Shown in pieces: positions 1 through 12,655 of a DNA stretch of 64,000 nt; position 1 is the stretch's first letter, and every line of letters begins with the position of its first letter. Made by a program: the position numbers and the translations under genes. The notes beneath the pieces were generated by a model that saw only the letters and a program-made list of their open reading frames with translations, did not search any database and was not told the origin of the DNA. This DNA comes from Candidatus Nanopelagicales bacterium (GTDB lineage Bacteria; Actinomycetota; Actinomycetes; S36-B12; CAIYMF01): contig JAFIHG010000030.1 of the NCBI GenBank assembly GCA_017848795.1, positions 41,203 to 105,202 on the forward strand. Reading direction: 5' to 3'.

Positions 1-345
1 GTCTTGATGGTGACCGGCTCCTGGCTGATGCCCAGCACGCAGGCGGTCTCGCACGGCGCCGGGCACAGCCGCCCGGTGAACTCCGGGAAGTTGTTCGTCG
101 CGTGCAGTCGGTCGGCGGCGGCCTGCCAGTCACCGCGCCACACGAGGTCGTTCCACTCCGGGACCAGGTTGCCGAGCGGGCAGCCCTGGTGGCAGAACGG
201 GATCCCGCAGTCCATGCAACGTCCGGCCTGCGCCTCGAGCCGCGCGTGCGGGAACGGTTCGTACACCTCGCGCCAGTCCTGGATCCGCACGTCGACCGGT
301 CGGCGCGCCGGGGTCTCGCGAGCGGTGGTGAGAAAACCCTTCGGG

Positions 346-353
<8 letters not shown>
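1..353 (-). CDS. gltD: Glutamate synthase small subunit, N-terminal part (cut by window edge)
   Basis: Only the first ~117 codons are present; the gene runs off the left edge. The small subunit passes electrons from NAD(P)H through FAD and Fe-S clusters to the large subunit, which makes glutamate from glutamine and 2-oxoglutarate. The reading frame shows the N-terminal ferredoxin-like cysteine pattern [14 protein letters not shown] (Cys46, 49, 54, 58), followed by [10 protein letters not shown], both standard in GltD. The start is GTG ([10 protein letters not shown]) and it overlaps the last 8 bases of gltB, so the two subunits are translationally coupled. The FAD and NAD(P)H domains lie outside the window. 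Confidence 0.95.
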
Positions 354-4881
<4,528 letters not shown>

Positions 4882-4950
4882 CGGCGGCTCCTGTCGAACT
4901 CGGTGACCAGACGTGGGCGGGAACGGCTCCGGGTCCGGTCCCACCGGCGG

Positions 4951-5829
4951 TCATGGTCGGTCTGGGTCGGGTACCGCCTCCTCGACAGGCGTGTTGCGGG
5001 GGTCGACGACAGGTTCCCGGCCCGGCCGCATCCGGTGGGAGAGCACAAGATAGACCAACGCGCCGAGCCCGACGATCGCGGCCGTGAACACGTTCAGGCG
5101 GATGCCGAAGAAGTGGTGCGCCTCGTCGATCCGCAGGCTCTCCACGATCGCCCGCACGATCGTGTAGAGGAGCACGTACAGGGCGAAGACCCGCCCGTGC
5201 CCCATCCGCAAGCGGCGGTCGGCCCAGACGCAGACGATCGCGATGATCACCAGCCCGATCGACTCGTACAGGAACGTCGGCTGGAAGGTCGCGTACTGCT
5301 CGTACCCGACCGGGCGGTGCGCGGGGTCGATCTCGAGCGCCCACGGCACCGTCGTCGGGGCGCCGAACAGCTCCTGGTTGAACCAGTTGCCCCAGCGTCC
5401 GAGCGCCTGCGCGATCGCGATGCCGGGTGCGACCGCGTCCGCCAGCGGCGGCAGTGGGATCCCGAGGCGGCGGCAGGCGATCCAGGCACCGACCGCGCCG
5501 AGCGCGATCGCCCCCCAGATCCCGAGGCCGCCGTCCCAGATCCGCAGCGCGGCCAGGAAGCCCTTGCCGTCCGCGCCGAAGTAGATCTGCCAGTCGGTCG
5601 CCACGTGGTAGAGCCGGCCCCCGATGATGCCCAGCGGGACGGCGATGAAGGCGATGTCGACGATCGTCCCCGGTGAGCCACCCCGCGCCCGGTAGCGCCG
5701 GTCCCCCCACCAGATCGCGACGATGATCCCCGCGACGATGCACAGCGCGTACGCCCGTACCGGGACCGGCCCGAGGTACCAGACACCTTCCGGCGGGCTC
5801 GGGATGAACCCCAGCAGGTCCGTGGTCAC
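4951..5829 (-). CDS. lgt: Prolipoprotein diacylglyceryl transferase
   Basis: A 292-residue polytopic membrane protein. Lgt moves diacylglycerol from phosphatidylglycerol onto the lipobox cysteine of prolipoproteins, the first step of lipoprotein maturation. The family signature is visible as GRWGNWFNQELFG near residue 140, with several hydrophobic helices around it. The C-terminus is a charged cytoplasmic tail. The next maturation enzyme, lspA, is also in this window (58.6 kb), and a probable lipoprotein substrate (the SCO1-like protein) is encoded 1.4 kb away. The gene ends 69 bp from the gltB start, and the DsbA-like gene ends 14 bp upstream of its start, so lgt probably closes the envelope-redox operon. 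Confidence 0.96.
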   Translation of the reverse strand: MTTDLLGFIPSPPEGVWYLGPVPVRAYALCIVAGIIVAIWWGDRRYRARGGSPGTIVDIAFIAVPLGIIGGRLYHVATDWQIYFGADGKGFLAALRIWDGGLGIWGAIALGAVGAWIACRRLGIPLPPLADAVAPGIAIAQALGRWGNWFNQELFGAPTTVPWALEIDPAHRPVGYEQYATFQPTFLYESIGLVIIAIVCVWADRRLRMGHGRVFALYVLLYTIVRAIVESLRIDEAHHFFGIRLNVFTAAIVGLGALVYLVLSHRMRPGREPVVDPRNTPVEEAVPDPDRP

Positions 5830-5843
5830 CGGCTACTTCGCTC

Positions 5844-6647
5844 TCAGGAACCGGCGGCGAAGTCCTGGATGGCCTGCTCGAGCTTGCTCTGGTCGGCGAG
5901 CGTCGCGGTGGGCACCTCCTGCTTGCGGTCGCCCATCACGAGGAACCCGGCCGGTGTGCCCGGCACGGCGTCGTCCTGGAACTGCTGGTAGGAGTTCGCG
6001 ACCCAGCCGGCGTAGGTGTTGTCCGCCACGCACTTCTCGAACGTGGTGTACGCGTCACCGGTGATGCCGGAGTCCTTGCCGAACTGGAGCAGCTGCGCGT
6101 CGGTGTAGCCGGTGCCCTCCTGCGCGGGCTGGTTCGCGAACACGGTGGTGTGGTACTCGTGCGCCTTGCCGGCGTCGATCGCGCAACCCCAGGCTGCCGC
6201 GGCGCGCGCGGACGCGTCGTTGTTCAGGTTCTGGTCGAGGAAGGTCGTCGGGCGCCAGAGCAGCCGGATCTTGCCCTCCTCGGCGAGCTTGGTGATGCCG
6301 CTGCCGTTGGCGTCCTCGAGCTGCTTGCAGGCCGGGCACTGGAAGTCCTCCCACAGCTGCAGCTGGGGCACCGCGTCGGTGCCGGTGCCGAACGGCACGC
6401 CGTACGTGGGTCCCGACACGCCGGCCGGCAGCGCCGCGTCCGGGTTCGGACCGACCGCGGAGGAGGACCCGCCGTCGCGCTTGGCGAACCACACGCCACC
6501 GAAGATCAGCCCGATCAGCACGACGACGATCACCGCGCCGAGCGCCCGGTTGCGGTTGTCGCGCCGCCGCGCCTCCGCCTCGGCCTTGGCGCGTGCCTGG
6601 GCGGCGCGCTCCCGGGTCGTCTTCTGCGATTGCTTGTTGCCGCTCAT
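5844..6647 (-). CDS. Membrane-anchored DsbA-family thioredoxin-fold protein
   Basis: A 267-residue protein with a Lys/Arg/Ala-rich cytoplasmic N-terminus (about residues 1-34), one transmembrane helix (about 35-55) and an extracytoplasmic thioredoxin-fold domain. The active-site motif is FQCPACKQLE, a CPxC pair of the DsbA_2/DSBA type. Such proteins make or shuffle disulphide bonds in exported proteins. The start ATG overlaps the stop of the MauE-like gene by one base, so they are one transcription unit. A DsbA-like gene next to lgt is, from memory, also found at this locus in Streptomyces. The physiological substrates cannot be read from the sequence. Confidence 0.88.
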   Translation of the reverse strand: MSGNKQSQKTTRERAAQARAKAEAEARRRDNRNRALGAVIVVVLIGLIFGGVWFAKRDGGSSSAVGPNPDAALPAGVSGPTYGVPFGTGTDAVPQLQLWEDFQCPACKQLEDANGSGITKLAEEGKIRLLWRPTTFLDQNLNNDASARAAAAWGCAIDAGKAHEYHTTVFANQPAQEGTGYTDAQLLQFGKDSGITGDAYTTFEKCVADNTYAGWVANSYQQFQDDAVPGTPAGFLVMGDRKQEVPTATLADQSKLEQAIQDFAAGS

Positions 6648-7210
6648 CAGGCGGTCGTCCCTTCGGTGGTGACGGAGGTGGCGCCGTCGTCGGAGTCCGG
6701 ATCGTCGTCAGGGCCGTCGTCGTACACCTCGCCCGGCCGGCCCGGACCGTCGAGGGAGAACTTGGTGCGCGGCCACCTCACCAGCCAGAGGGCCATCGCC
6801 GTGAACAGCACGTCGCGCAGGATCTCGCTGGTGTAGCGCCAGGTCTTGCCCTCCTCGGAGATGTCACCGCCACCGCCGAAGCACCCGCAGTCGATGGAGT
6901 AGCCGCGGATCCACACGCTGGAGATGCCGACGATGAACCCGACCATCAGCAGCGCGGTGGCCAGGGCCGCCCAGCGGGTGAACAGTCCCACGAGCAGCAG
7001 GATCGCGAGCACGACCTCGACGCCGGGCAGCGCCCAGCCGAGGAAGTCGACCCAGGACGGGGGGAACACCCGGTAGGCGATGATCGCGTCCCGGGCGCCG
7101 TTCGGCTCGACGAGCTTGACCGCTCCGGCCCAGCCGAGGACGCCCGCCAGCGCGATGCGCAGGACAAGCCCGATCCACGCTCGTACGCTGCTACGCACCA
7201 CGCTGCTCAC
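6647..7210 (-). CDS. MauE/DoxX-like integral membrane protein
   Basis: A 187-residue protein with four hydrophobic helices and a loop SIDCGCFGGG with a Cys-Gly-Cys pair, typical of MauE-type proteins. MauE was named from methylamine dehydrogenase maturation; relatives are thought to move reducing equivalents across the membrane to thioredoxin-fold partners. The partner here would be the DsbA-like gene that starts on its stop codon. The last ~45 residues are acidic (DDGPDDDPDSDD) and probably cytoplasmic. I placed the start at GTG 7210 (VSSVVRSSVR), just before the first helix; the frame remains open far upstream, but that part is a shadow of the SCO1-like gene. Confidence 0.82.
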   Translation of the reverse strand: MSSVVRSSVRAWIGLVLRIALAGVLGWAGAVKLVEPNGARDAIIAYRVFPPSWVDFLGWALPGVEVVLAILLLVGLFTRWAALATALLMVGFIVGISSVWIRGYSIDCGCFGGGGDISEEGKTWRYTSEILRDVLFTAMALWLVRWPRTKFSLDGPGRPGEVYDDGPDDDPDSDDGATSVTTEGTTA

Positions 7211-7224
7211 CCGGGGATTCTCTC

Positions 7225-7896
7225 TTACCGACCCTGCGCCAGCGTCGCAAGGTCGGCCCGGATGTCGCCGACCGGTGTGCCCGGCAGCCAGATGACCGGT
7301 GCGGTGCCGTCCGGGCCGAAGCCGATCAGCTGGGCGCCGTGCCCGACCTCGTACCCGCCGCCCTTGTCGCTCTCCTTGCCGGTCAGCGCGATGCCGAGGC
7401 TCTCGGCGGCCTCCTCCACGTCCTCGAGGTCGTCGTTGCGCAGCCCGACGTACGGGTTGGGCAGTGTCTTGTCGAAGCCGTCGAGGAAGGTGCGCAGCGT
7501 CTGGGCATCGTCGCGCTTCGGGTCGACGGTGGCAACAACGACCGCGGTCTGCTCCTGCACCTGCGGGTCGGAGGCGCGGATCGCCTGGGTCAGGTCGGCG
7601 AGCTGGGTCGGGCAGACGTCCGGGCAGTGGGTGTAGGCGAAGAACACCACCGTGACCGGCTTCGGCAGCCCGCCCGCGGGCCAGGAGACCTTCGCCCCCG
7701 ACGTGTCGGTCCAGGTCGCCTTCGGCAGCCGGTACGGCTGGTCGATCGGGGTGCCGCGGAACGGCGAAGCCTTCGCGCCGATCGAGTGCACGGTCGCGTA
7801 ACCCGGGTCCTCCGCGGGTGCCGCGCACGCGGCGGCGCCGAGCCCGCCGGCCGCGAGCAGGACCAGCCCGAGCAGCGCGCGCAGGGATCGCCTCAC
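7225..7896 (-). CDS. SCO1/SenC/PrrC-family copper chaperone, lipoprotein
   Basis: 223 residues. SCO proteins bind copper and/or act as thiol reductases in building the Cu(A) centre of cytochrome oxidase on the outer face of the membrane. The conserved metal site THCPDVCPTQ and the distal histidine in EVGHGAQLIGF are both present. The N-terminus is a lipoprotein signal: charged start, hydrophobic stretch, then a lipobox ending GAAAC. Lgt, encoded three genes downstream, would modify it. The start is GTG at 7896 (VRRSLRALLG). With the MauE- and DsbA-like genes it forms a compact envelope thiol/copper group. Confidence 0.88.
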   Translation of the reverse strand: MRRSLRALLGLVLLAAGGLGAAACAAPAEDPGYATVHSIGAKASPFRGTPIDQPYRLPKATWTDTSGAKVSWPAGGLPKPVTVVFFAYTHCPDVCPTQLADLTQAIRASDPQVQEQTAVVVATVDPKRDDAQTLRTFLDGFDKTLPNPYVGLRNDDLEDVEEAAESLGIALTGKESDKGGGYEVGHGAQLIGFGPDGTAPVIWLPGTPVGDIRADLATLAQGR

Positions 7897-8027
7897 GCCC
7901 GGGCAAACGTCGGCAGGCCGCGGACGGTTCCCGTTGTCACCCACGTCACTGTCCACGTGGTCGACTACGGCGCTCGGACCGGGGCATAACCCGCCACCAG
8001 GACAGTGACGCCGGGAAGGTGCAGGGG

Positions 8028-8825
8028 TCACGACCGGCGTACGCCCGCGGCCAGCTCCGCGGCGAGCTCCCGTACGGCGGCGACGCCCGCAGCCGGATCG
8101 GGCGCGCCCAGCAACCGGCGTACGAACGCCGAGCCCACGATCACCCCGTCGGCGTAACCGGCGACGGCTGCGGCCTGGGCGGCGTCGGAGACGCCGAGAC
8201 CGACAGCGACCGGCAGGTCGGTGACGGCCCGGGTGCGGGCAACCAGGTCCGGGGCGCCGGCCGACACCTGCGCGCGTACGCCCGTCACGCCCATCACCGA
8301 GGCCGCGTAGACGAAGCCGGTCGTGGCCGCGGTGACGGTGGCGAGCCGCGTGGGGGTGGAGCTGAGGGCGACGAGGAAGACCCGGTCGACGCCGTGCGCG
8401 TCGGTCGCGGCGATCCACTCCCCCGCCTCCTCCGGGGTCAGGTCCGGGGTGATCACCCCGGAGCCGCCGCGGGCGGCGAGGTCGCGGGCGAACGCGTCGG
8501 GGCCGTACTGCTCGATCGGGTTCCAGTAGCTCATGACGAGCGTCGGCGCGCCGGTCGCCGCGACCGCCTCGACGGTGCGCAACACGTCGGGCATCGTCAC
8601 GCCCGCGGCGAGGGCCGCCCCGGCGGCTTCCTGGATCGCCGTACCGTCCATGACCGGGTCGGAGTACGGCACGCCGACCTCGACGACGTCGACTCCCGCC
8701 GCGACCATCGCGGTGAACGCCGCGATCGCGCCGTCGACGCTCGGGTAGCCCGCCGGCAGGTACGCGACGAGCACCGCCCGGTCCTCGGCCCGCGCCCGCG
8801 CGAACACTTCCCGCAGCCCGCTCAC
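8028..8825 (-). CDS. trpA: Tryptophan synthase alpha chain
   Basis: 265 residues, typical for TrpA, a TIM barrel that cleaves indole-3-glycerol phosphate to indole and glyceraldehyde 3-phosphate and channels indole to TrpB. Conserved segments are LVAYLPAGYPS, VEVGVPYSDPVMDG (catalytic Glu) and GVITPDLTPEEA (catalytic Asp). It is the last trp gene but is separated from trpB by 282 bp holding a stable hairpin and a palindromic repeat block, unusual because trpB and trpA normally touch. It may therefore be expressed partly from its own promoter. Confidence 0.97.
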   Translation of the reverse strand: MSGLREVFARARAEDRAVLVAYLPAGYPSVDGAIAAFTAMVAAGVDVVEVGVPYSDPVMDGTAIQEAAGAALAAGVTMPDVLRTVEAVAATGAPTLVMSYWNPIEQYGPDAFARDLAARGGSGVITPDLTPEEAGEWIAATDAHGVDRVFLVALSSTPTRLATVTAATTGFVYAASVMGVTGVRAQVSAGAPDLVARTRAVTDLPVAVGLGVSDAAQAAAVAGYADGVIVGSAFVRRLLGAPDPAAGVAAVRELAAELAAGVRRS

Positions 8826-8845
8826 TCCGCTCCCCCGCCTTCCAA

Positions 8846-8866
8846 GATCGCCCCAAAGGGGCGATC
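8846..8866 (-). terminator. Perfect 9-bp hairpin between trpB and trpA
   Basis: Arms GATCGCCCC and GGGGCGATC close on an AAA loop. An outer imperfect extension pairs CTCCGCT (8825-8831) with AGCGGAG (8867-8873), so the structure reaches the trpA start codon. There is no U-run, but actinobacterial terminators often lack one. It could end or attenuate transcription from trpB into trpA, or mask the trpA translation start. Confidence 0.5.
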
Positions 8867-8941
8867 AGCGGAGCTGAACTCGACGAAACGACCCGAACTG
8901 GTGATCTCGGCACTGCACGCGACCGACTCGCTCACCCCACG

Positions 8942-9099
8942 GTTGATCATGACATCCCGCGTTCTCGGGTCGGTTGATCATGATGTCGTGCGCCCCAACA
9001 GCCGTTTCGGACCCACGACGTCATGATCAACGGGGAGTAGACCCACGATGTCATGATCAACGGGGAAGAGACCCACGATGTCATGATCAACGGGGAGGG
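8942..9099. repeat. Palindromic TTGATCATGA repeat block with 30-bp tandem units
   Basis: Left-arm copies with TTGATCATGA occur near 8943 and 8973. The opposite arm, GACCCACGACGTCATGATCA, occurs at 9010 and recurs almost unchanged at 9040 and 9070, an exact 30-bp period. The arm near 8973 and the one at 9010 can fold into a long stem. Related blocks lie at 26.6 kb and 51.8 kb. The block occupies the trpB-trpA gap and produces only meaningless short frames (MINGE...). It is not CRISPR-like because there are no variable spacers. Confidence 0.85.
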
Positions 9100-9107
9100 G
9101 TGCGGGG

Positions 9108-10388
9108 TCATGCGGTGTCCGGACTCTCGAGGTCGGGGCTGTCGGGGTCGGGGCTGTCGGTGGCGGGACTGTCGGTGGCGGGACTGTCGGTGGCGAGGCC
9201 GAACCACTGCGCCGCGGTCGCCACGTCCTTGTCGCCGCGGCCCGACAGGCTCACCAGCACCAGCCCGTCCGGGCCGAGCTCACGGCCCAGGCGCAGCGCA
9301 CCGGCGAGCGCGTGGGCGCTCTCGATCGCCGGGATGATCCCCTCGGTACGGCACAGCAGCTCGAAGGCCGCCATCGCCTCCGCGTCGTCGACCGGCTCGT
9401 AGCTGGCCCGGCCGGTGTCGTGCAGCAGCGCATGCTCGGGCCCGACCCCCGGGTAGTCCAGCCCGGCGCTGACCGAGTGGCTGGGCCGGGTCTGGCCGTA
9501 CTCGTCCTGCAGCACGTAGGTACGGGCTCCGTGCAGTACGCCCGGGCGCCCGCCGGAGAACCGCGCGGCGTGCTTGCCCGACGCGATGCCGAGCCCGCCC
9601 GCCTCGTACCCGTGCAGGCGTACCGACGCGTCGGCGAGGAACCCGGAGAACAGCCCGATCGCGTTACTGCCGCCGCCGACACAGGCCGCGACGGCGTCGG
9701 GCAACCGGCCGGCGAGCTCGAGGACCTGGGCGCGCGCCTCGCGACCGACGACCTCCTGGAAGTGGCGCACCAGCTCGGGGAACGGCGCCGGCCCGGTCAC
9801 CGTGCCCAGGACATAGTGGGTGCTGTCCACCGAGGCCACCCAGTCGCGCATCGCCTCGTTGATCGCGTCCTTGAGGGTCTGCGAGCCGTGCTCGACCGCG
9901 ACGACCTCGGCGCCGAGCAGGCGCATCCGGGCGACGTTCAGCGCCTGCCGGCGGGTGTCCTCGCGACCCATGTACACCGTGCAGGACAGCCCGAACAGCG
10001 CGGCGGCGGTGGCCGTCGCGACACCGTGCTGGCCGGCCCCGGTCTCGGCGATCACGCGCGTCTTGCCCATGCGGCGGGTGAGCAGCGCCTGGCCCAGCAC
10101 ATTGTTGATCTTGTGGGAGCCGGTGTGGTTGAGGTCCTCGCGCTTGAGCAGCACACGCGCCCCGCCGGCGTGCTCGGCGAAACGCCGTACCTCCGTCAGC
10201 GGGCTGGGTCGCCCGGTGTAGTGCGCGTGCAGGTCGGCGAGCTCGGCGGCGAACCCCGGGTCGGCCAGCGCCGCCCGGTACGCCGCGTCGAGCTGGTCGA
10301 GGGCAGCGGTCAGCGCCTCGGGGACGAACCGCCCGCCGTACCGGCCCCAGTGGCCGGAGGCATCGACCCCGGCGTGCTCCACCCCCAC
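9108..10388 (-). CDS. trpB: Tryptophan synthase beta chain
   Basis: 426 residues with the chosen GTG start at 10388, two bases after the trpC stop; another in-frame GTG is two codons further in. TrpB is a PLP enzyme that joins indole and serine to tryptophan. The PLP lysine lies in [14 protein letters not shown], the catalytic glutamate in AETGAGQHG and the phosphate-binding glycines in [10 protein letters not shown]. The C-terminus carries a short repetitive tail ([20 protein letters not shown]) after the normal end of the enzyme, apparently from slippage of a 15-bp unit around 9125-9190. Upstream open frame is a shadow of trpC. Confidence 0.97.
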   Translation of the reverse strand: MGVEHAGVDASGHWGRYGGRFVPEALTAALDQLDAAYRAALADPGFAAELADLHAHYTGRPSPLTEVRRFAEHAGGARVLLKREDLNHTGSHKINNVLGQALLTRRMGKTRVIAETGAGQHGVATATAAALFGLSCTVYMGREDTRRQALNVARMRLLGAEVVAVEHGSQTLKDAINEAMRDWVASVDSTHYVLGTVTGPAPFPELVRHFQEVVGREARAQVLELAGRLPDAVAACVGGGSNAIGLFSGFLADASVRLHGYEAGGLGIASGKHAARFSGGRPGVLHGARTYVLQDEYGQTRPSHSVSAGLDYPGVGPEHALLHDTGRASYEPVDDAEAMAAFELLCRTEGIIPAIESAHALAGALRLGRELGPDGLVLVSLSGRGDKDVATAAQWFGLATDSPATDSPATDSPDPDSPDLESPDTA

Positions 10389-10390
10389 GC

Positions 10391-11200
10391 TCAGCCCCGC
10401 TGGTGGGCCGCTGACGGGTGCGCCCCGGCGGCGACCAGGTCGTGCACCGCGATGCGGGGGTCTTGCCCGCGCACCAGGCTCTCGCCCACCAGCACCGCAT
10501 CGGCGCCGTCGTGGGCGTACGCGAGCAGGTCGTGCGGTCCGCGCACGCCGGACTCCGCGATCCGGACCACGTCGTCGGGGATGAGCGGTGCGAGCTGGCC
10601 GAACACGCCGCGGTCGACAGTGAGGGTCTTGAGGTTGCGCGCGTTCACGCCGATCACCCGGGCGCCGGCGTCGACGGCGCGCGCCACCTCGTCGGCCTCG
10701 TGCACCTCGACGATCGCGGTCATGCCCAGGCTGGCGGTCCGCTCGACGAGGCTGACGAGGGCGTTCTGCTCGAGCGCGGCGACGATCAGCAGCGCGACGT
10801 CGGCACCGCACGCGCGCGCCTCCCAGAGCTGGTAGCTGCTGACGATGAAGTCCTTGCGCAGCACCGGGATGTCGACCGCGGCGCGTACGGCGGCCAGGTC
10901 GGCGAGCGACCCGCCGAAGCGCCGCTGCTCGGTCAGCACGCTGATGCAGTGGGCGCCGCCGGCCTGGTAGTCGGCGGCCAGCGCGGCCGGGTCGTCGATC
11001 GGAGCGAGACTGCCCGCGCTCGGGCTGGCGCGCTTCACCTCGGCGATCACCGCGATCCCGGGTTGGCGCAGCACCGTCTCGAACGCCAGCGCCGGGTCGC
11101 GGCGCGCGGCACGCGCCTTGAGCTCGTCCAGCGGGACCCTCGCCTGGCGCTCCGCGAGATCGGCGCGTACGCCTTCGAGGATGTCGTCCAGGACCGTCAC
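10391..11200 (-). CDS. trpC: Indole-3-glycerol phosphate synthase
   Basis: 269 residues, a monofunctional TIM barrel that decarboxylates and closes the ring of 1-(2-carboxyphenylamino)-1-deoxyribulose 5-phosphate. Conserved blocks are [13 protein letters not shown] (substrate and catalytic Lys), VLRKDFIV (catalytic Lys) and [14 protein letters not shown]. There is no fused TrpF domain and no separate trpF in the window; the preceding isomerisation is expected from PriA at 17.9 kb. It sits directly upstream of trpB. Confidence 0.97.
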   Translation of the reverse strand: MTVLDDILEGVRADLAERQARVPLDELKARAARRDPALAFETVLRQPGIAVIAEVKRASPSAGSLAPIDDPAALAADYQAGGAHCISVLTEQRRFGGSLADLAAVRAAVDIPVLRKDFIVSSYQLWEARACGADVALLIVAALEQNALVSLVERTASLGMTAIVEVHEADEVARAVDAGARVIGVNARNLKTLTVDRGVFGQLAPLIPDDVVRIAESGVRGPHDLLAYAHDGADAVLVGESLVRGQDPRIAVHDLVAAGAHPSAAHQRG

Positions 11201-11259
11201 GCGGCGAGCCTAGCCCCGCGCGGAAGGCGCACCGTCGCAGGGCGTTCGCGGGCGGACGG

Positions 11260-11751
11260 TCAGCCGATACCGGAACGCAGGAACGGCACGCCGGGCAGGT
11301 TGCGCACGACGGTGAAGACGGCCAGCAGCACCAGCAGCGCGTAGGGTCCCCACTTCGCGAGCCGGCGCCCGGCGAGCACCCGCCGTCCGGTACGGATGCG
11401 CACGACCCAGAGCGCCCAGGTGAGCACCGCGAGCGGGAGCAGCACCACGACGGCGAGCAGGTTCTGGTCCAGCGCGGTGCGCAGCTGCCCGTGGCAGAGC
11501 GCGTGCACCGCCCGCAGGCCTCCGCATCCCGGGCAATCCAGGCCGGTCAGCGCCTTGGACGGGCAGAGCGGGTAGTGCCCGCCCTCGTTCGGGTCGACCA
11601 GTGCGACGTACGCGGTCGCGGCGAGCGCGCCGCCCGCAACGAGCGCCGGGCCGAGGTACGGCCACGCGGCGAGCCGGCGGGTCAGCGAGCGCGCAGCGGG
11701 CGGGGAAGCGGCGCCCACATCGGTGTCCGCCTCGACCTGCCGGGTCGTCAT
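11260..11751 (-). CDS. DUF2752 membrane protein
   Basis: 163 residues with about three hydrophobic helices. The conserved DUF2752 core is [23 protein letters not shown], whose CPxCG motif follows a short loop after the first helix. Function is unknown; genes of this family often sit in actinobacterial trp operons, as here between trpE and trpC. The ATG at 11751 ([10 protein letters not shown]) was chosen because the longer upstream frame is a shadow of the next gene. Confidence 0.85.
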   Translation of the reverse strand: MTTRQVEADTDVGAASPPAARSLTRRLAAWPYLGPALVAGGALAATAYVALVDPNEGGHYPLCPSKALTGLDCPGCGGLRAVHALCHGQLRTALDQNLLAVVVLLPLAVLTWALWVVRIRTGRRVLAGRRLAKWGPYALLVLLAVFTVVRNLPGVPFLRSGIG

Positions 11752-11774
11752 GCGCGCCCCGCTCCCTGCTCGGC

Positions 11775-11999
11775 CTACTTGACGTGCTCGGCCTGCTTGG
11801 CGCCGTAGCCCATCATGCCCATCGCCTTGCCGACGATGGCGCCGACGACGACCAGGCCGACGAAGCCGATCCAGAACAGCGGCCAGTTGCCGATGAGGAC
11901 CGCCACCGCGCCGATGACGACCCCGATCATCATGATGATCACCGCCGTCCAGGCCGCCGGTGACTGACCGTGGCTGTCGTGTGCCTGCTCGTCGCTCAT
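11775..11999 (-). CDS. HGxxPAAW-motif small membrane protein
   Basis: 74 residues. The N-terminus carries the family motif HGQSPAAW immediately before the first of two hydrophobic helices. Function is unknown; it is a short actinobacterial family typically found next to the Trp-operon-associated membrane protein. Its ATG overlaps the stop of the upstream gene by 4 bp (ATGA), showing operon membership. The C-terminus is GYGAKQAEHVK. Confidence 0.85.
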   Translation of the reverse strand: MSDEQAHDSHGQSPAAWTAVIIMMIGVVIGAVAVLIGNWPLFWIGFVGLVVVGAIVGKAMGMMGYGAKQAEHVK

Positions 12000-12655
12000 G
12001 TTTCGCTCCCGCGTTCTGGCCGACCGTCGTGCGCCATTGTGCCCGACGGCTGCGGCGGGCCGTCGCCGCTCCCGGGCAGACCCGCCGCACCGGGCGCGTC
12101 CGGGGCGTCGGTCGGGTCCAGACCGGCGTCCAGCAGCTCCCACGCGCTACGTTCGCGGGCCGGCCCGCGGGTCCGTTCGTAGCGTCCCGCCATCCGCGGC
12201 CAGGACCCGCTGCGCCACGCCACGACCAGGCCGGCGAGCGCGGCGAGCACCCCGGCACCCGCGGCGAGCAGCCACCACGCCGACTCCGTGTAGCCGGCGT
12301 CCGGGCCGAGGGAGAGCCGGCCCGTGTCGAGCAGCGGCGGTGCCGCCTGCACCGCGGCCCACGCGACCGCCAGCCCGGCGAGCAGCGCCACGGCCCCCAC
12401 GACGCGCCGCAGCCACCCCCCGGTCGCCCAGACCGCGAGCGGTGCGACGAGCAGCAGCAGCGGCAGGTACCCCGCGCCGGGCGCGAGGTCGCGACCGGAC
12501 AGCGCACGCACCGTCGCCGGGAGCCCGGGGACCGCCTCGGTGACGGTGACCCACGACTGGCCGTACGCGACGAACCCGACAAGACCCGCCGCGGCGAGCA
12601 GCAGCAGCGTGGCGCGCTGCCCCGCCGACACGGTGCGCCCGCTCACACCGATCAC
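11996..12655 (-). CDS. Trp-biosynthesis-associated membrane protein (TIGR02234-like)
   Basis: 219 residues with four hydrophobic helices and a hydrophilic, Pro/Gly-rich C-terminal tail (about residues 165-219). The first helix is followed by a loop with QSWVTVTEA, characteristic of this actinobacterial family, which is almost always encoded next to trpE. No biochemical role is known. GTG start at 12655 overlaps the trpE stop as GTGA, and its own stop overlaps the next start as ATGA. Confidence 0.85.
   Translation of the reverse strand: MIGVSGRTVSAGQRATLLLLAAAGLVGFVAYGQSWVTVTEAVPGLPATVRALSGRDLAPGAGYLPLLLLVAPLAVWATGGWLRRVVGAVALLAGLAVAWAAVQAAPPLLDTGRLSLGPDAGYTESAWWLLAAGAGVLAALAGLVVAWRSGSWPRMAGRYERTRGPARERSAWELLDAGLDPTDAPDAPGAAGLPGSGDGPPQPSGTMAHDGRPERGSET

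Noticed and set aside
9010..9099. 30-bp repeats with regular period, as a CRISPR array
   Set aside because: Units follow each other directly with no variable spacers, and no cas genes are near.
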